Shown: positions 26,912-36,627 of the stretch, in pieces
Layout: each line of letters starts with the position of its first letter
Position numbering within the stretch: the stretch's first letter is position 1
From: Pseudomonadota bacterium
Lineage (GTDB): Bacteria; Pseudomonadota; Gammaproteobacteria; Xanthomonadales; Ahniellaceae
Assembly: GCA_022843465.1 (NCBI GenBank)
Contig: JALHNO010000001.1
Coordinates: 39,390-103,389 of the forward strand
DNA length: 64,000 nt
Reading direction: 5' to 3'
Notes under the pieces: model-generated
What the model was told of the DNA's origin: nothing
The model's database searches: none
The model's input: the letters and a program-made list of their open reading frames with translations, nothing else
Program-made: the position numbers and the translations under genes

Positions 26912-26980
26912 GGACACCCATCAAACGCCCAGTGCCCGATGGGAGCACCCTTTCAGCACGCGGCCAATTTATGGGTGTCC
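26912..26980. repeat. 69-bp bounded module, copy 2
   Basis: It runs from GGACACCC (26912-26919) to GGGTGTCC (26973-26980) and is nearly identical to 26713-26781. The preceding GGCCGAGAATCT is shared too (26701 and 26900), so the duplicated unit is slightly larger than the 8-mer-bounded part. Confidence 0.88.
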
Positions 26981-27016
26981 CCGAACACCCCGCCGTCCCC
27001 GAACACCGGCTCTGGA

Positions 27017-27073
27017 GGCGACTTCTTTCTTTGCCGTGGCCTGTATAGCGCCTGCTTGCGCAGCTGCAGCTAG
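27017..27073 (+). pseudogene. Remnant of a small Cys-rich secreted protein gene
   Basis: The frame reads GDFFLCRGLYSACLRSCS and then TAG, matching the last 19 codons of the intact gene at 7992-8201 (DFYLCRGLYSACLRSCG). The 5' part is missing and replaced by GGGTGTCC and GAACACC repeats. The DNA after the stop also resembles the region downstream of the intact gene (GCATTCTGCCGTTCG). It is a paralogue truncated at the repeat boundary. Confidence 0.8.
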
Positions 27074-27242
27074 TACCTTTGCGAATCTCGGCGTGCACGC
27101 ATTCTGCCGTTCGCTCTGCCGTCTGCGAGAAGCCCGAAGCCGGGTCACGAAGCCGGGTCAGTGAGGTATTTCCGATGGGCAGATTGAGGGAATAGTTTAC
27201 TGACGCCATTTTCCCCGTTTTCCGCAGATCGCAGCGATTGGC

Positions 27243-27248
27243 TATTAT
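27243..27248 (+). promoter_or_regulatory. Possible -10 box of the sensor gene
   Basis: TATTAT at 27243-27248 would give a leader of about 30 nt before ATG 27286. The corresponding -35 position (TTCCGC) is poor, so this is tentative. Confidence 0.3.
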
Positions 27249-27285
27249 CCCAGCCAAGTGCGCGCGCGACTAGGCGGAGAACCGT

Positions 27286-30200
27286 ATGGCAGGGACCGGT
27301 TGCCAAGCTTGGGTTGCTGCGTTATTGACTGCTGTGCTGATTTTTCCGCTCGCAACTCAGGCGAATACCGATACACCACATAATCTGCGCTTTGAGCAAC
27401 TCAATGTCGATCAGGGCCTGGCCCAGGAAACGGTCACGTCGATTGTGCAGGACCGGCGTGGCTTCATGTGGTTCGGTAGCCAGAATGGCCTGAGTCGCTT
27501 CGACGGATATCGCGTGCGCGTATTCAGGAACGACCCGACCGAACCGGGTTCACTGGCCGACAACTGGGTGAGCGCAGTCCACGAAGACGGGTCGGGAAGG
27601 CTGTGGGTGGGCACACGCGGCGGCGTGCAAGGGTGGCGCCCGGAAACCGGTGGATTCGAGCGCTTTACAGTGCAGGACCCGTTGCTCGAAAGCGGCGGCA
27701 AGGCGCAGGTTCGCGCCCTGCTCTCCGAATCCTATCCTGCTGGAGTCAACGCTGGTGTTCGCGAAACGCTCTGGATAGCGACCGATCGCGGATTGCAGAG
27801 ATTGGACATCCAGCAGCGCACGCTCGAGGCCTGGCGTCACCGCGCGGATGCGCCCGACAGCTTGGCCAATGATGACGTCAAGGCACTGGCGCGGGATCGC
27901 CAGGGTCGGCTGTGGATTGGTACCGCCGATGGCCTCGACATGCTGCAGCCCGGTGTCCCGGGCATCAAACATTTTCGTCTTGATCAGAGCGCAGAAAATG
28001 CGCCGCGCCATAACGTGATCCATGCGCTGCGCGTCGACCGCAGCAACACACTATGGATCGGCACCCAGTTCGGCTTGGAGGCATGGGATCTGGACAAGGA
28101 GCCTTTCCACCGGCGCCGGTTCAGCGAGCAACATGGTCTGCAGGACGGTCTGGTCCGGGCCATTCTGGAAGACCAGGCCGGCACCATTTGGATTGGCTGC
28201 GAAAATGCTGGCCTGAAGCACTGGGACGCGGCGAGCGAAAGGTTTGCTGGCTATCGGCACTCGATTGCCGATCGCAACAGCCTCGCTGATGATGATGTGG
28301 CGGCGTTGTACCAGGACCGCGGCGGCACACTCTGGGTCGGCACCTGGACCGCGGGCGCGAGTCGGGCTGACCTAACCAGTGGCGGATTCGACCGCTACGT
28401 AGACTTCGCCAACGGCCCGGTGTCGCGCAACGACAACAAGGTTTACGCCATAGCCGGCGACCGCGACGGTACGCTTTTGCTCGGCACCGTCGGCGGCGGA
28501 TTGCATCGCCTTGATCGGGTGGGCAAGCAGACAACATCCTACCGTCATGATCCGTCCGATCCGTCCAGCCTTCCCGACGACATTGTCAGAGCGGTCCACG
28601 TCGATATGCGCGATCGAATCTGGATCGGGACGGCCAGCGGCCTGGCCCGGCTGGATGCGGCCAGTGGGAAGTTCTGGTCAAGCCGCCTCGGTGGTGGAAA
28701 CCCCGCGCTCGACGGCATCCGATCGATCACCGGAAGCGCCGGTGGAGCGCTATGGATCGGCACCGAGGGCGGCCTGCTGCGCTACTCGCCCGACACCGAC
28801 AGCGTGGAGCGTTTTGTTCACGATCCGCAAAGCGACCGTGGCCCGAGCCAGGGGCGTGTACTCGCCCTGCTTGAGGACTCGCGCGGCACACTCTGGGTTG
28901 GAACCGAGAGCGGACTTGATCGCCTGCACGCCGGCAGCCAGGAATTCGTCCACAGCCGCCACGACCCTGGCCGATCCAATGGACTCAGCCACAATCGAGT
29001 TCACGATCTCTTCCAGGATCGCGCTGGCCGCATATGGGTAGGCACGGCCTCTGGACTGAATCGTATCGACCACCCGGAAGCCAGCGCGCTGAGCTTTCGC
29101 GCCTACGGCCACAGGCACGGGCTCGGAGATGATCCAATCGGCGCTGCGCGGGAAGATGCGCAAGGCCAGATCTGGGTCAGCACCAACGATGGCATCAGCC
29201 GCCTCGATCCTGATAGTGGTGAAATTCATGCTTACAGTACCCGCGACGGCCTGCTCAGCGGCGCTTACTACATCGGTTCGGGTTACGCTGATGGCGAAGG
29301 CCGGCTTTACTTCGGTGGCTTCAATGGACTTACCGCATTCAAGCCCGAGTTGATTCGCGAAAATACAATTGTGCCAGAGGTAGTGATCACCGAGTTGCAG
29401 CTGTTCAATCGCCCCGTGACCAGCAGCGACCGTCCCAGCGGCGTTGAACTTGCCGGCGCGATCGAAGACGCCACCGCCCTGCAGTTGTCGCACGCGCACT
29501 CGGTGTTTTCGCTCGAATTCGCCGCCCTGCATTTCAGCAACCCGAACGCCAACCGCTACGCCTATCAACTGGAGGGATTTGATCCTGACTGGATCGAAAC
29601 CGATGCTACCCGCCGGTTTGTCACCTATACCAACCTCGACCCCGAGGCCTACGTGTTTCGCGTCAAGGCCGCCAACAAGGACGGCATCTGGAATCAGACT
29701 GGCGCGGCGCTCGCCATCACAATCACCCCGCCGTTCTGGGCCACGTGGTGGTTTCGCCTTGCCGCCGCAGTGCTCATACTCGGAGCAATCCGTTTGCTGT
29801 ATCAATATCGCATCGCTGGGCTGACAAGGCAGCGACGGCAGCTGGAGCAGCAAGTCGCGATACGCACAGCCGAGGTCTCAACTCAGAAAGAAGACATCGA
29901 GAAGGCGCATCGGAATCTCTCGGTGCTCAGTGAAGTGGGTCGTGAAATCACCGCGGTGCTCGATGAACGCGCGTTGTTCGCAGCCCTCGACCGGCATGTG
30001 CACGACCTGCTTGATGCCACGGTATTTGGAATCTATGTGCTGGTCGGTGAGGAGCTGGTCTCTGCCACCCTGGTCGAGGCCGGCCAGCATCTTCCTGCCG
30101 AGCGCATCGCGTTGTCGAATCCAACCCGTATCGCCGCACGTTGCGCACGCGAGCGCGCCGAATTGCTGCTCGATCACCCACCCGAGCTGGCCGACCCGAG

Positions 30201-32688
30201 TCATGTCCCGGGCACGCTGGCCATCCTGAGTTCGCTGTTCGCGCCCTTGATGATCGGCGAACGCCTGCTTGGCGTGATGACAATACAGTCGCCGCGACGC
30301 CATGTTTACGCTGAGCGTGAGCGCCTCATGTTTCGCAGCTTGTGCGCCTACGGCTCGATCGCACTGGACAACGCAGCCGCCTATCGTCAACTCAAGGAAA
30401 CCGACGCGCAGCGGTCGCTCTACGCGATTTCAGATCTGGTCAGCAGCGAACTTGGTCGCAGCGAAATGTTTCAGGCGGTACACGGGATCGTCGGCCGACT
30501 GATGTACGCGCAGAACTTCTTCATCGTGCTGTACGACCGTGATCGGCGAAGCGTACAGTTCCCCTATTTTGCCGATGCGCTCGATCTGGACGTACCAGAC
30601 CCGGAACTGCAACTTGACGAAGGCCAGATCGCCGACAGCCTGACGCTGAGCGTATTGCGCCGCGGACAACCGCTGATGGGGTCGTCGAGTCTGCTGCGAG
30701 AACGATTGGGCGTTTCCAGCAATCGCGGTGTCGGACCTGACGCCGCAGACTGGCTTGGCGTTCCGATGCTTGCGGGAAACGAGGTTCGCGGTGCTGTGGT
30801 GGTGCAGAGCTATGACGAATCGATCCACTACGATGACGACGACAGGGCGCTGCTTTCCTATGTTGCCCAGCACATCCTGATCGCGCTCACCCGACGTCAG
30901 GCGCAGGCGGACCTCGAACAGCAGGTCGCGTTGCGCACTAGCGAGTTGGCGATGGCCAATGCCCAATTGGGCGTCACCAATCATGAGCTACAGTCCGAGG
31001 TTGAAGAGCGCAAGTCCGGTGAACGCTTGCAGGCAGCCCTGTTCCGGATTGCGGAACTGACCAGCGCGGCGAACAGCATGCGCGAGTTTTTCGAGTCCAT
31101 TCATGACGTGGTCGGTGGCTTGCTCAACGCGAAAAATTTCTTTATCGCCCTTCTTACCGACGATGGCCGCGCACTCGAATGTCCTTACGCCGTTGACGAG
31201 CATGAGCCATTCCGACAACGAGTATTGGGCCGCGGGCTGACCGAGTATGCGCTGCAGGCGCGACGGCCGTTGCGTGCGACGCGCGCCCAGATTGACGCAT
31301 TGATCGAGGCCGGCGAGGTGCAGTCGGTTGGTTCACGTTGCGTCTGTTGGCTGGGCGTGCCGTTGCTGCAGAAGGAAGAGGTGTTCGGCATCATTGTCGT
31401 GCAGAGCTACTCGCCCGAGGTGCTCTACACGCAACAGGACCAGGAGCTGCTGAGCTTTGTCGCCCTGCAGGTCGCGACCGCATTGCAAAGACGCAGATCG
31501 CAGGAGTCCTTGCTGCGGGCGAACACGGAACTGGAAGGCCGGGTCGAGGAATTGCGCCGGGCGCAGGACGAGTTGCAGGAGTCGGAGACGGCGCTCAACC
31601 TCGCGCTGACCGAGGTCAAGCGCAACGAGAGCAGCCTGATGGAAGCCAAGGCAGGACTCGAGCGGGGCATTGCCGAGCTCGAGCAGACACGCCGACAGGT
31701 GAGCCTGTTGGCCGAGCTGTCCAGTTTTCTCCAGGCATGTCCATGCGTCGATGACGCCCTCACCTGTATTGATGAGTTCGGCCCGCGTCTTTTCCCGGGC
31801 AGCTCTGGGACCGTTTACCTGGCCGATGAGCGCGGTGACAACTGGATCAACCAGAGGTCCTGGAGCAGTGCGCTGACGGCTGGCACAGCGCACGCGCACA
31901 GCATGGCTGGCAGCCAGTGCTGGGCGTTGCGTCGTGGCCAGCCCTATCGAGTCGATGGTCCGGCCAAGGGTTTGTGTTGTCCGCATGCGAGCAGCATCGA
32001 GCCCGATCACGGCTACAACTGTTTGCCGCTCAGCGCGCAGGGAAGGACGTTCGGCATGCTGCATATTGAATTCCCCAATTCAGTCACTGCCGCCGAGGCT
32101 GACCGCCGGCACGCACTTGCCGTCGCAATGGCCGAGCAGACCGGCTTGGCGATTGCCAACATTCGGCTGCGCGAAGCCCTCCTGGAACAATCGATTCGAG
32201 ACCCACTGACTGGCCTGTACAACCGGCGCTACATGCAGGAATCCCTGCATCGTGAAGTCGCGCAAAGTTTCCGCAGCCAGGCCCCCTTGGCCATCTTGAT
32301 GATCGATGTCGATCACTTCAAGAAGTTCAATGACAGCTTTGGCCACCACGCCGGAGACGTTGTGCTGCGCCGAGTGGCAAGAGCTATCCAGGAGAACTTC
32401 CGCCAATCGGATATCTGCTGTCGCTTCGGCGGTGAGGAATTCACCGTTCTGCTGCCTGACACTACGCTGGAACTGGCCGAGCGCTTGGCAAACAAGCTGC
32501 TCGACGAGGTGCGCAATCTAGCCCTCAGTCACGAAAACAGGGCGTTGGATCGAGTCACCGCGTCGGTTGGCGTTTCGCTCTTTCCAATCCATGCCAGTTC
32601 ACCGGAACAATTGGTCGAGGCTGCCGACGCAGCGCTTTACCAGGCCAAGTCGACAGGTAGAAACAAGGTCACGGTGAGCACCGGCTGA
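27286..32688 (+). CDS. Sensor diguanylate cyclase: propeller, Y_Y_Y, GAFs, GGDEF, 1800 aa
   Basis: This is a very large sensor that should make cyclic di-GMP. After a signal peptide (about 1-27) come around a dozen Reg_prop-type repeats (GLAQETVTSIVQDRRGFMWF, then many LWVGT[RA]xGL units, ~35-690), forming one or two periplasmic beta-propellers, and a Y_Y_Y domain (~755-812). One membrane span lies at ~818-838, followed by a coiled coil and about four GAF-like domains (~890-1030, 1050-1200, 1260-1400, 1475-1630) separated by helices. The GGDEF domain has the active GGEEF (1715-1719) and, exactly five residues before, RQSD (1706-1709), the inhibitory product site. ATG 27286 has GGAG 8 nt upstream. 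It is a single gene; the ligand is unknown, possibly a polysaccharide fragment as in related sensors. Confidence 0.93.
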   Translation: MAGTGCQAWVAALLTAVLIFPLATQANTDTPHNLRFEQLNVDQGLAQETVTSIVQDRRGFMWFGSQNGLSRFDGYRVRVFRNDPTEPGSLADNWVSAVHEDGSGRLWVGTRGGVQGWRPETGGFERFTVQDPLLESGGKAQVRALLSESYPAGVNAGVRETLWIATDRGLQRLDIQQRTLEAWRHRADAPDSLANDDVKALARDRQGRLWIGTADGLDMLQPGVPGIKHFRLDQSAENAPRHNVIHALRVDRSNTLWIGTQFGLEAWDLDKEPFHRRRFSEQHGLQDGLVRAILEDQAGTIWIGCENAGLKHWDAASERFAGYRHSIADRNSLADDDVAALYQDRGGTLWVGTWTAGASRADLTSGGFDRYVDFANGPVSRNDNKVYAIAGDRDGTLLLGTVGGGLHRLDRVGKQTTSYRHDPSDPSSLPDDIVRAVHVDMRDRIWIGTASGLARLDAASGKFWSSRLGGGNPALDGIRSITGSAGGALWIGTEGGLLRYSPDTDSVERFVHDPQSDRGPSQGRVLALLEDSRGTLWVGTESGLDRLHAGSQEFVHSRHDPGRSNGLSHNRVHDLFQDRAGRIWVGTASGLNRIDHPEASALSFRAYGHRHGLGDDPIGAAREDAQGQIWVSTNDGISRLDPDSGEIHAYSTRDGLLSGAYYIGSGYADGEGRLYFGGFNGLTAFKPELIRENTIVPEVVITELQLFNRPVTSSDRPSGVELAGAIEDATALQLSHAHSVFSLEFAALHFSNPNANRYAYQLEGFDPDWIETDATRRFVTYTNLDPEAYVFRVKAANKDGIWNQTGAALAITITPPFWATWWFRLAAAVLILGAIRLLYQYRIAGLTRQRRQLEQQVAIRTAEVSTQKEDIEKAHRNLSVLSEVGREITAVLDERALFAALDRHVHDLLDATVFGIYVLVGEELVSATLVEAGQHLPAERIALSNPTRIAARCARERAELLLDHPPELADPSHVPGTLAILSSLFAPLMIGERLLGVMTIQSPRRHVYAERERLMFRSLCAYGSIALDNAAAYRQLKETDAQRSLYAISDLVSSELGRSEMFQAVHGIVGRLMYAQNFFIVLYDRDRRSVQFPYFADALDLDVPDPELQLDEGQIADSLTLSVLRRGQPLMGSSSLLRERLGVSSNRGVGPDAADWLGVPMLAGNEVRGAVVVQSYDESIHYDDDDRALLSYVAQHILIALTRRQAQADLEQQVALRTSELAMANAQLGVTNHELQSEVEERKSGERLQAALFRIAELTSAANSMREFFESIHDVVGGLLNAKNFFIALLTDDGRALECPYAVDEHEPFRQRVLGRGLTEYALQARRPLRATRAQIDALIEAGEVQSVGSRCVCWLGVPLLQKEEVFGIIVVQSYSPEVLYTQQDQELLSFVALQVATALQRRRSQESLLRANTELEGRVEELRRAQDELQESETALNLALTEVKRNESSLMEAKAGLERGIAELEQTRRQVSLLAELSSFLQACPCVDDALTCIDEFGPRLFPGSSGTVYLADERGDNWINQRSWSSALTAGTAHAHSMAGSQCWALRRGQPYRVDGPAKGLCCPHASSIEPDHGYNCLPLSAQGRTFGMLHIEFPNSVTAAEADRRHALAVAMAEQTGLAIANIRLREALLEQSIRDPLTGLYNRRYMQESLHREVAQSFRSQAPLAILMIDVDHFKKFNDSFGHHAGDVVLRRVARAIQENFRQSDICCRFGGEEFTVLLPDTTLELAERLANKLLDEVRNLALSHENRALDRVTASVGVSLFPIHASSPEQLVEAADAALYQAKSTGRNKVTVSTG

Positions 32689-32763
32689 GTCGCATCCGGC
32701 CTCTACGTCATCGACAGGAATGATCCGGGAACGAGGTCTGGACCAGGTCTGGAGACCAGGTCT

Positions 32764-32809
32764 GGACGCCCACTCGTTGATCGTCCGGCGAGGAGTCTTC
32801 TGGGTGTCC
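32764..32809. repeat. 46-bp element ending in GGGTGTCC
   Basis: GGACGCCC (32764-32771, one base off) and GGGTGTCC (32802-32809) bound 46 bp. AGGTCTGGA-type units precede it (32734-32766). The transposase fragment starts only 4 bp after the right 8-mer. Confidence 0.5.
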
Positions 32810-32813
32810 ACTT

Positions 32814-32996
32814 CCGCCCAACCTGATCGAAGGCGCCTGGGGCTATCTCAAGACCAACCCGTTGGCCAACTTGGCACCAGCGGGTTGCGCCGAACTCACC
32901 CGCAAAGCACGAACCCATGTGCGAAGCCTGAAACGCAATCAGCGCGTACTGCAATCGTTCATCCAACACAGCCCACTTTCATTGTGCTTGAAATAG
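32814..32996 (+). pseudogene. IS630-type transposase C-terminal fragment
   Basis: An open frame of 60 codons reads PPNLIEGAWGYLKTNPLAN, later LTRKARTHVRSLKRNQRVLQ and a TAG at 32994-32996. This is the end of an IS630/Tc1-like DDE transposase: the E-G-W-x-Y-L-K segment holds the last acidic residue. The upstream 80 % of the gene is missing and is replaced by the GGGTGTCC element at 32802-32809. Confidence 0.75.
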
Positions 32997-33074
32997 GACA
33001 TTACTTATGCAGGTATCAATAGTGGCGCAGATTTCTATTGACGAGCGGCACCACCCGCCCACCACAGTCCGTCA

Positions 33075-33686
33075 TCAAAGTGACTGCGCGATCGCAACCG
33101 CTTTGCGAACCTTTTCTTCGTTGCTCGCTTCGAGTTCGGAGACGTTGACATGCACCTCGCTCTGCCCCTTGACGAAGTACAGCATGGCCACGCCGGTCGT
33201 GGTGGTCGCGTAGGCATCGGCGCCGAGTGCTGGTTGCGGCTGGTAGCCAGTGGACGAGGTTGCTGATTCACGACGCGAAGCCAGATTGGCCAGCGCCTTG
33301 GCCTCGGACACCGACGTCGCAACGAAGAACTCGACCGTATGAGTAGGCACGTCCTTGGCGTACTCGATGCTGCCGACGCCCGCCCAGTAGATACAGCGGG
33401 AATCCCAGACGTAGCCGCTCATCAGCGGTTCCAGCTTCTGATGCACATCGAACACCAGGTCGGGGTATACCTGCTTGAGCTTTTCCGGCGTCAGCCAGGC
33501 ACAGGCATCCACCGGAGTTACCGTCTTGAGTTGCTCCAGCTCGGCATCCGGGCTGGGCGCCGCCGCAACCACAGGCGCCGCTGCGCTGGGTACGCTGCTT
33601 TGCGCGTCTCCGGCTGGAGGCGCCGAGTCGCAGGAGCACAGTGACAGCAGTGCGATGGCGGGAATCAGCAACATCGTTCGATCCAT
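33075..33686 (-). CDS. Hypothetical lipoprotein, 203 aa
   Basis: This is a predicted outer-envelope lipoprotein. The signal peptide MDRTMLLIPAIALLSLCSC carries the lipobox, then a low-complexity Ala/Pro/Ser linker of about 30 residues, and a globular part with VDACAWLTPEKLKQVYPDLV and DSRCIYW. The DACxxLTxEE-like beginning resembles the DUF3558 type of lipoproteins, where two Cys form a disulfide; this is a pattern-level guess. ATG 33686 has a strong AAGGAGT 5 nt upstream. It may or may not share transcription with the cytolysin operon, which ends 545 bp upstream with repeat DNA in between. Confidence 0.78.
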   Translation of the reverse strand: MDRTMLLIPAIALLSLCSCDSAPPAGDAQSSVPSAAAPVVAAAPSPDAELEQLKTVTPVDACAWLTPEKLKQVYPDLVFDVHQKLEPLMSGYVWDSRCIYWAGVGSIEYAKDVPTHTVEFFVATSVSEAKALANLASRRESATSSTGYQPQPALGADAYATTTTGVAMLYFVKGQSEVHVNVSELEASNEEKVRKAVAIAQSL

Positions 33687-34231
33687 GGGTACTCCTTGCA
33701 AGTGCGTTGAAAGGTCGCCGCCAATCATCATGGCTGCGTAGCCAGTGACGATGGCTGGGATGGCTTGGCCACGGACAGCGTCGGGACGCTGGCAAGAGTA
33801 CTTGCCGGCCCCCAACAATTGAATAGCCTGCGTCCAGTCTCGTCTGCGAAGTGTGCCGTGTGGATTGGGTTTGCGCGCCCAGCTCTGCAAGCCCTGTCGG
33901 CCGCGTCGCAATCCGTCCGTACCGTGGTGGGTGTCCCCGAATTCACGGGGTCCCAAAAATTCATCCCCGAATCCTCCCCGCTCAGACCGGGCCTGAAGTG
34001 GACGTTGGGCTGGCCGGCACGTTCGCGAGCCACTGGCAAGCGCCCAAGGCTTCGCATTCGGGAACCGCCAGAGCCCGGCTGGATGGCGCGCATTGGCCGC
34101 GCAACACGCGCACACCTGGGGCCGCACGTCGGCTGCACCGCCGTGCGCATCGGACAAGCGAAGCGAGTCGGCAAACGCGCCCGCGCCGGGATCGGCAGTC
34201 CTGATCACAGGACTGCCTCCGCCGGAATGCT
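33687..34231. other. Intergenic stretch between lipoprotein and cytolysin operon
   Basis: One exact GGGTGTCC (33929-33936) is followed by CCCGAATTCACGGGGTCCC. CCGGGCCTGAAGTGGA (33989 on) recalls the right arm of the 70-bp modules (ACCGGGCCTGAAGTGG at 3986). No gene is visible; the long plus-strand frame lacks coding character. Confidence 0.5.
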
Positions 34232-34537
34232 CTACAGGAAGTCGACGACTGCCTCAGCCTGCTCCGGCTGCGCGTATCTGAGTCGCACGCCGCCTGGAAG
34301 GGGAACAAAGAACGCGATGTTTCCAGGTTGCACATTCACTACGGCAGCCGGATTCTGGTTGCGCGCTACCGGCACTGCAGGCGGATTGAGCACCACCACG
34401 GTGTTGAAACTGACCGTGAGCGTTTGTGCGGCCCCGGGGGCTAGCGTGGCCACCACACCTGCTCCGCCAGCACCAAGCAGTTGCAGTGTCACGTGGGTCG
34501 AATTGGTGGTCGGTACACTTTGCAGGGATACGGGCAT
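34232..34537 (-). CDS. Small hypothetical protein, last gene of the cytolysin operon, 101 aa
   Basis: This is a small protein without signal peptide or membrane span, rich in Val, Ala, Pro and Asn. Alternating hydrophobic residues (HVTLQLLGAGG, TLTVSFNTVVVLNPP) suggest a beta-sandwich. ATG 34537 has a strong GGAGGAG 8 nt upstream. It lies 80 bp downstream of the second CDC-like gene on the same strand, so it is probably co-transcribed. I do not recognise the family. An accessory role with the pore-forming proteins is suggested by position only. Confidence 0.7.
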   Translation of the reverse strand: MPVSLQSVPTTNSTHVTLQLLGAGGAGVVATLAPGAAQTLTVSFNTVVVLNPPAVPVARNQNPAAVVNVQPGNIAFFVPLPGGVRLRYAQPEQAEAVVDFL

Positions 34538-34617
34538 TGCGCATTCTCCTCCGGATACAGGAAGCCGCTGGGATCGTTGTCGTCAGAAGCTGGCCGCGAC
34601 GGCCAGCAGCACGCCGC

Positions 34618-36627
34618 TCACTGCTGGAGTACCTGGACAGTACCCGTGGCCCGGTTCAGCAGAATCCGGTAGTCCGATTGCGTACCTACCAGCCAGCCGC
34701 CGCTGCGGGCAATTTCGGTCTCGGCAGCGCCCAGCCGGCCATCGGGCTGCAGATAGAGGGTTTCGAAGACGCCGGTCTCCGGGTTCTTGAAGGTGCGCGT
34801 CAGCTTGAAGTTGCTGCACCAGGGACCGGCAACATTGTAGGCCTTTATGCGCAGCTTCACGTTCTGATCTTTCTGCGGCAGAAACTGGTCCAGGTTGATG
34901 AATTCGCGGCCACTGAAGCCGGCGCCCATATTCACGATGGGGCTCTCCTTGTCGCTACTGTCGACTACCGACTCTATGACCGACACCGCGACGTTGTCGT
35001 CGACGCAGGTCTGCTCCATTGCAAACGAATAATAGGCAGTCGGGATGATGGCGCAATCGGTCCGATCATAACTCGTCGCGTAGCCCATCGAGGCCGGCGC
35101 ACGGTTGGTGAGATAGTTGATCGAGTAGGCCACAGGCAGGCCGCGGTTGGCGGAACCGACTTCGGCCGAGGAATGATCGGCAATGACCTTTTTGACCGCG
35201 TCATACATCTTCGCCGGGTCCTCGGCAGTGATCGGTGTCAGGGCGGTGACCGCATCTCCACCCATGACGAAATAGGCAACCGAGGTGTTCGCCATCACCG
35301 ACTGGTAACTGGTGTTGGCATTGGCGCCGACGTAATTGCCGGCGTCCTTGTTGCCGTAGGCTCCCTCGAGCGCAGCCTTGATGGCTGTTGAGGATTCGGT
35401 CGAGCTGGCAAGGAAGTAGAGAGTCCGGCCGTACGACACCTGCTTGATGTACAACGGCGGATTGTCGCCGCCGAGCTGATCATCTTCGACGTCGAAATCA
35501 CGGCCTTTGGCAAAAACCGAATACCTCGTCTCGGGATCCTCGAAGTCCACGGTGTAGTAAATCTGGGTGAACCGGGCCAGCACGGTGTTCTTCTTGCCGC
35601 TGGTGTCTACGGACATCGAAGCCTTGAAGCTGACCGTGCTGAAGCGGCCATCAACGCCCATCGCAAAGGCCATCTGCTCGGACGAATAGACCGAGCTCGC
35701 CTGGAACGAGCTGGTCGCCTGAGTATTCAGAATTTTCTGCGACAGCAATTTGTTGATCGCCGTGCTGACGGTCGATTCGCGCATCCGATCCTGATCGGAG
35801 ATATCGATGCTGGTCTTGGCGTCCGGCCCTTCGAAGGTAAGCCCCGAAATGGTCAGCGTCCCGCCAGCGCGCCTGGCGGTGATGGGCGTGAACTGACCTT
35901 CCTGCAAGTACTTGCCCTGGATCAGGTTGCCGGGCCAGAGCTGCGGATTCCGCGACAGTGCCGGTGAGTCGGTCAGCGCGCGCACGGTCTTCTCGGTGAC
36001 AGGTGCGGCGGAGCAGCGCAGGGTGCCGGCGGGTATGGTATCGGTCGTTTCCGGGCGGCCCGGCGTTGGCGTCACCGCCACTTCGACCATCAAGGTTTTG
36101 CCCTTGGCTGCCTCCAGCAACGCGTAGCCTGGGGTGGTGATCGGCGCGCCCGCTGGCACGGTCGGGGACGCAGCAGTCTTCATCACCGGCTGTGTAGTGG
36201 GCATGCGCGTAGCGGCATCGCACCTGACCTCGGCGATCTCGATGCCCTCGGCGTACGGCTTGTCCTGCACGGTGACCGTGGCCCGGTGTTCGCCATCAAT
36301 GGCGACGGCCATACGTTGACCATTGATCGTGGCGGACCAGGACTGCGCCGTTCCGGTGGCGTTGCCGACCGCTTTCTCCGGCTGCGCACTGCATAGATCG
36401 AACACCTGAACCTGTTCGCCATCGATCACGAATTTCCAGAACTGGGTTCGCCCGGCGGGCCAACTGTTGGGCTGATCAGCGCCCGATCCATCGGAGGCGA
36501 GGACTGAAAGCTGCAGATAGTGCGCCTCGGCATCCGCGAGTGCAAACCCGGAAGAAGTCAGAAGCCATCCCGCAACGGCCAGCATCCGGAGGTGCATGGC
36601 AGTGGCCGATCTCTTTGAGCTATTCAT
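34618..36627 (-). CDS. CDC-like (thiol-activated cytolysin fold) protein B, 669 aa
   Basis: This is a secreted pore-forming-type protein of the cholesterol-dependent cytolysin superfamily. A signal peptide ends near residue 33. An extra N-terminal domain (~35-200) has no counterpart in classic CDCs. The CDC core follows: WPGNLIQGKYLQEGQFTPI (231-249), TQIYYTV (354-360), PLYIKQVSYGR (391-401), FVMGGD (453-458) and GLPVAYSINYLTN (496-508), each matching a signature of Gram-positive CDCs. At the place of the undecapeptide (classically ECTGLAWEWWR) it has AYNVAGPWCSN (596-606), so the Trp-rich membrane-recognition loop is absent. The start codon follows the upstream stop directly (TGAATG), with GGGG upstream, so translation is coupled to protein A. 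A partner subunit or targeted toxin is likely. Confidence 0.88.
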   Translation of the reverse strand: MNSSKRSATAMHLRMLAVAGWLLTSSGFALADAEAHYLQLSVLASDGSGADQPNSWPAGRTQFWKFVIDGEQVQVFDLCSAQPEKAVGNATGTAQSWSATINGQRMAVAIDGEHRATVTVQDKPYAEGIEIAEVRCDAATRMPTTQPVMKTAASPTVPAGAPITTPGYALLEAAKGKTLMVEVAVTPTPGRPETTDTIPAGTLRCSAAPVTEKTVRALTDSPALSRNPQLWPGNLIQGKYLQEGQFTPITARRAGGTLTISGLTFEGPDAKTSIDISDQDRMRESTVSTAINKLLSQKILNTQATSSFQASSVYSSEQMAFAMGVDGRFSTVSFKASMSVDTSGKKNTVLARFTQIYYTVDFEDPETRYSVFAKGRDFDVEDDQLGGDNPPLYIKQVSYGRTLYFLASSTESSTAIKAALEGAYGNKDAGNYVGANANTSYQSVMANTSVAYFVMGGDAVTALTPITAEDPAKMYDAVKKVIADHSSAEVGSANRGLPVAYSINYLTNRAPASMGYATSYDRTDCAIIPTAYYSFAMEQTCVDDNVAVSVIESVVDSSDKESPIVNMGAGFSGREFINLDQFLPQKDQNVKLRIKAYNVAGPWCSNFKLTRTFKNPETGVFETLYLQPDGRLGAAETEIARSGGWLVGTQSDYRILLNRATGTVQVLQQ

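Noticed and set aside
34426..35391. 321-codon plus-strand frame
   Set aside because: It is antisense to CDC-like protein B, which has clear family motifs.
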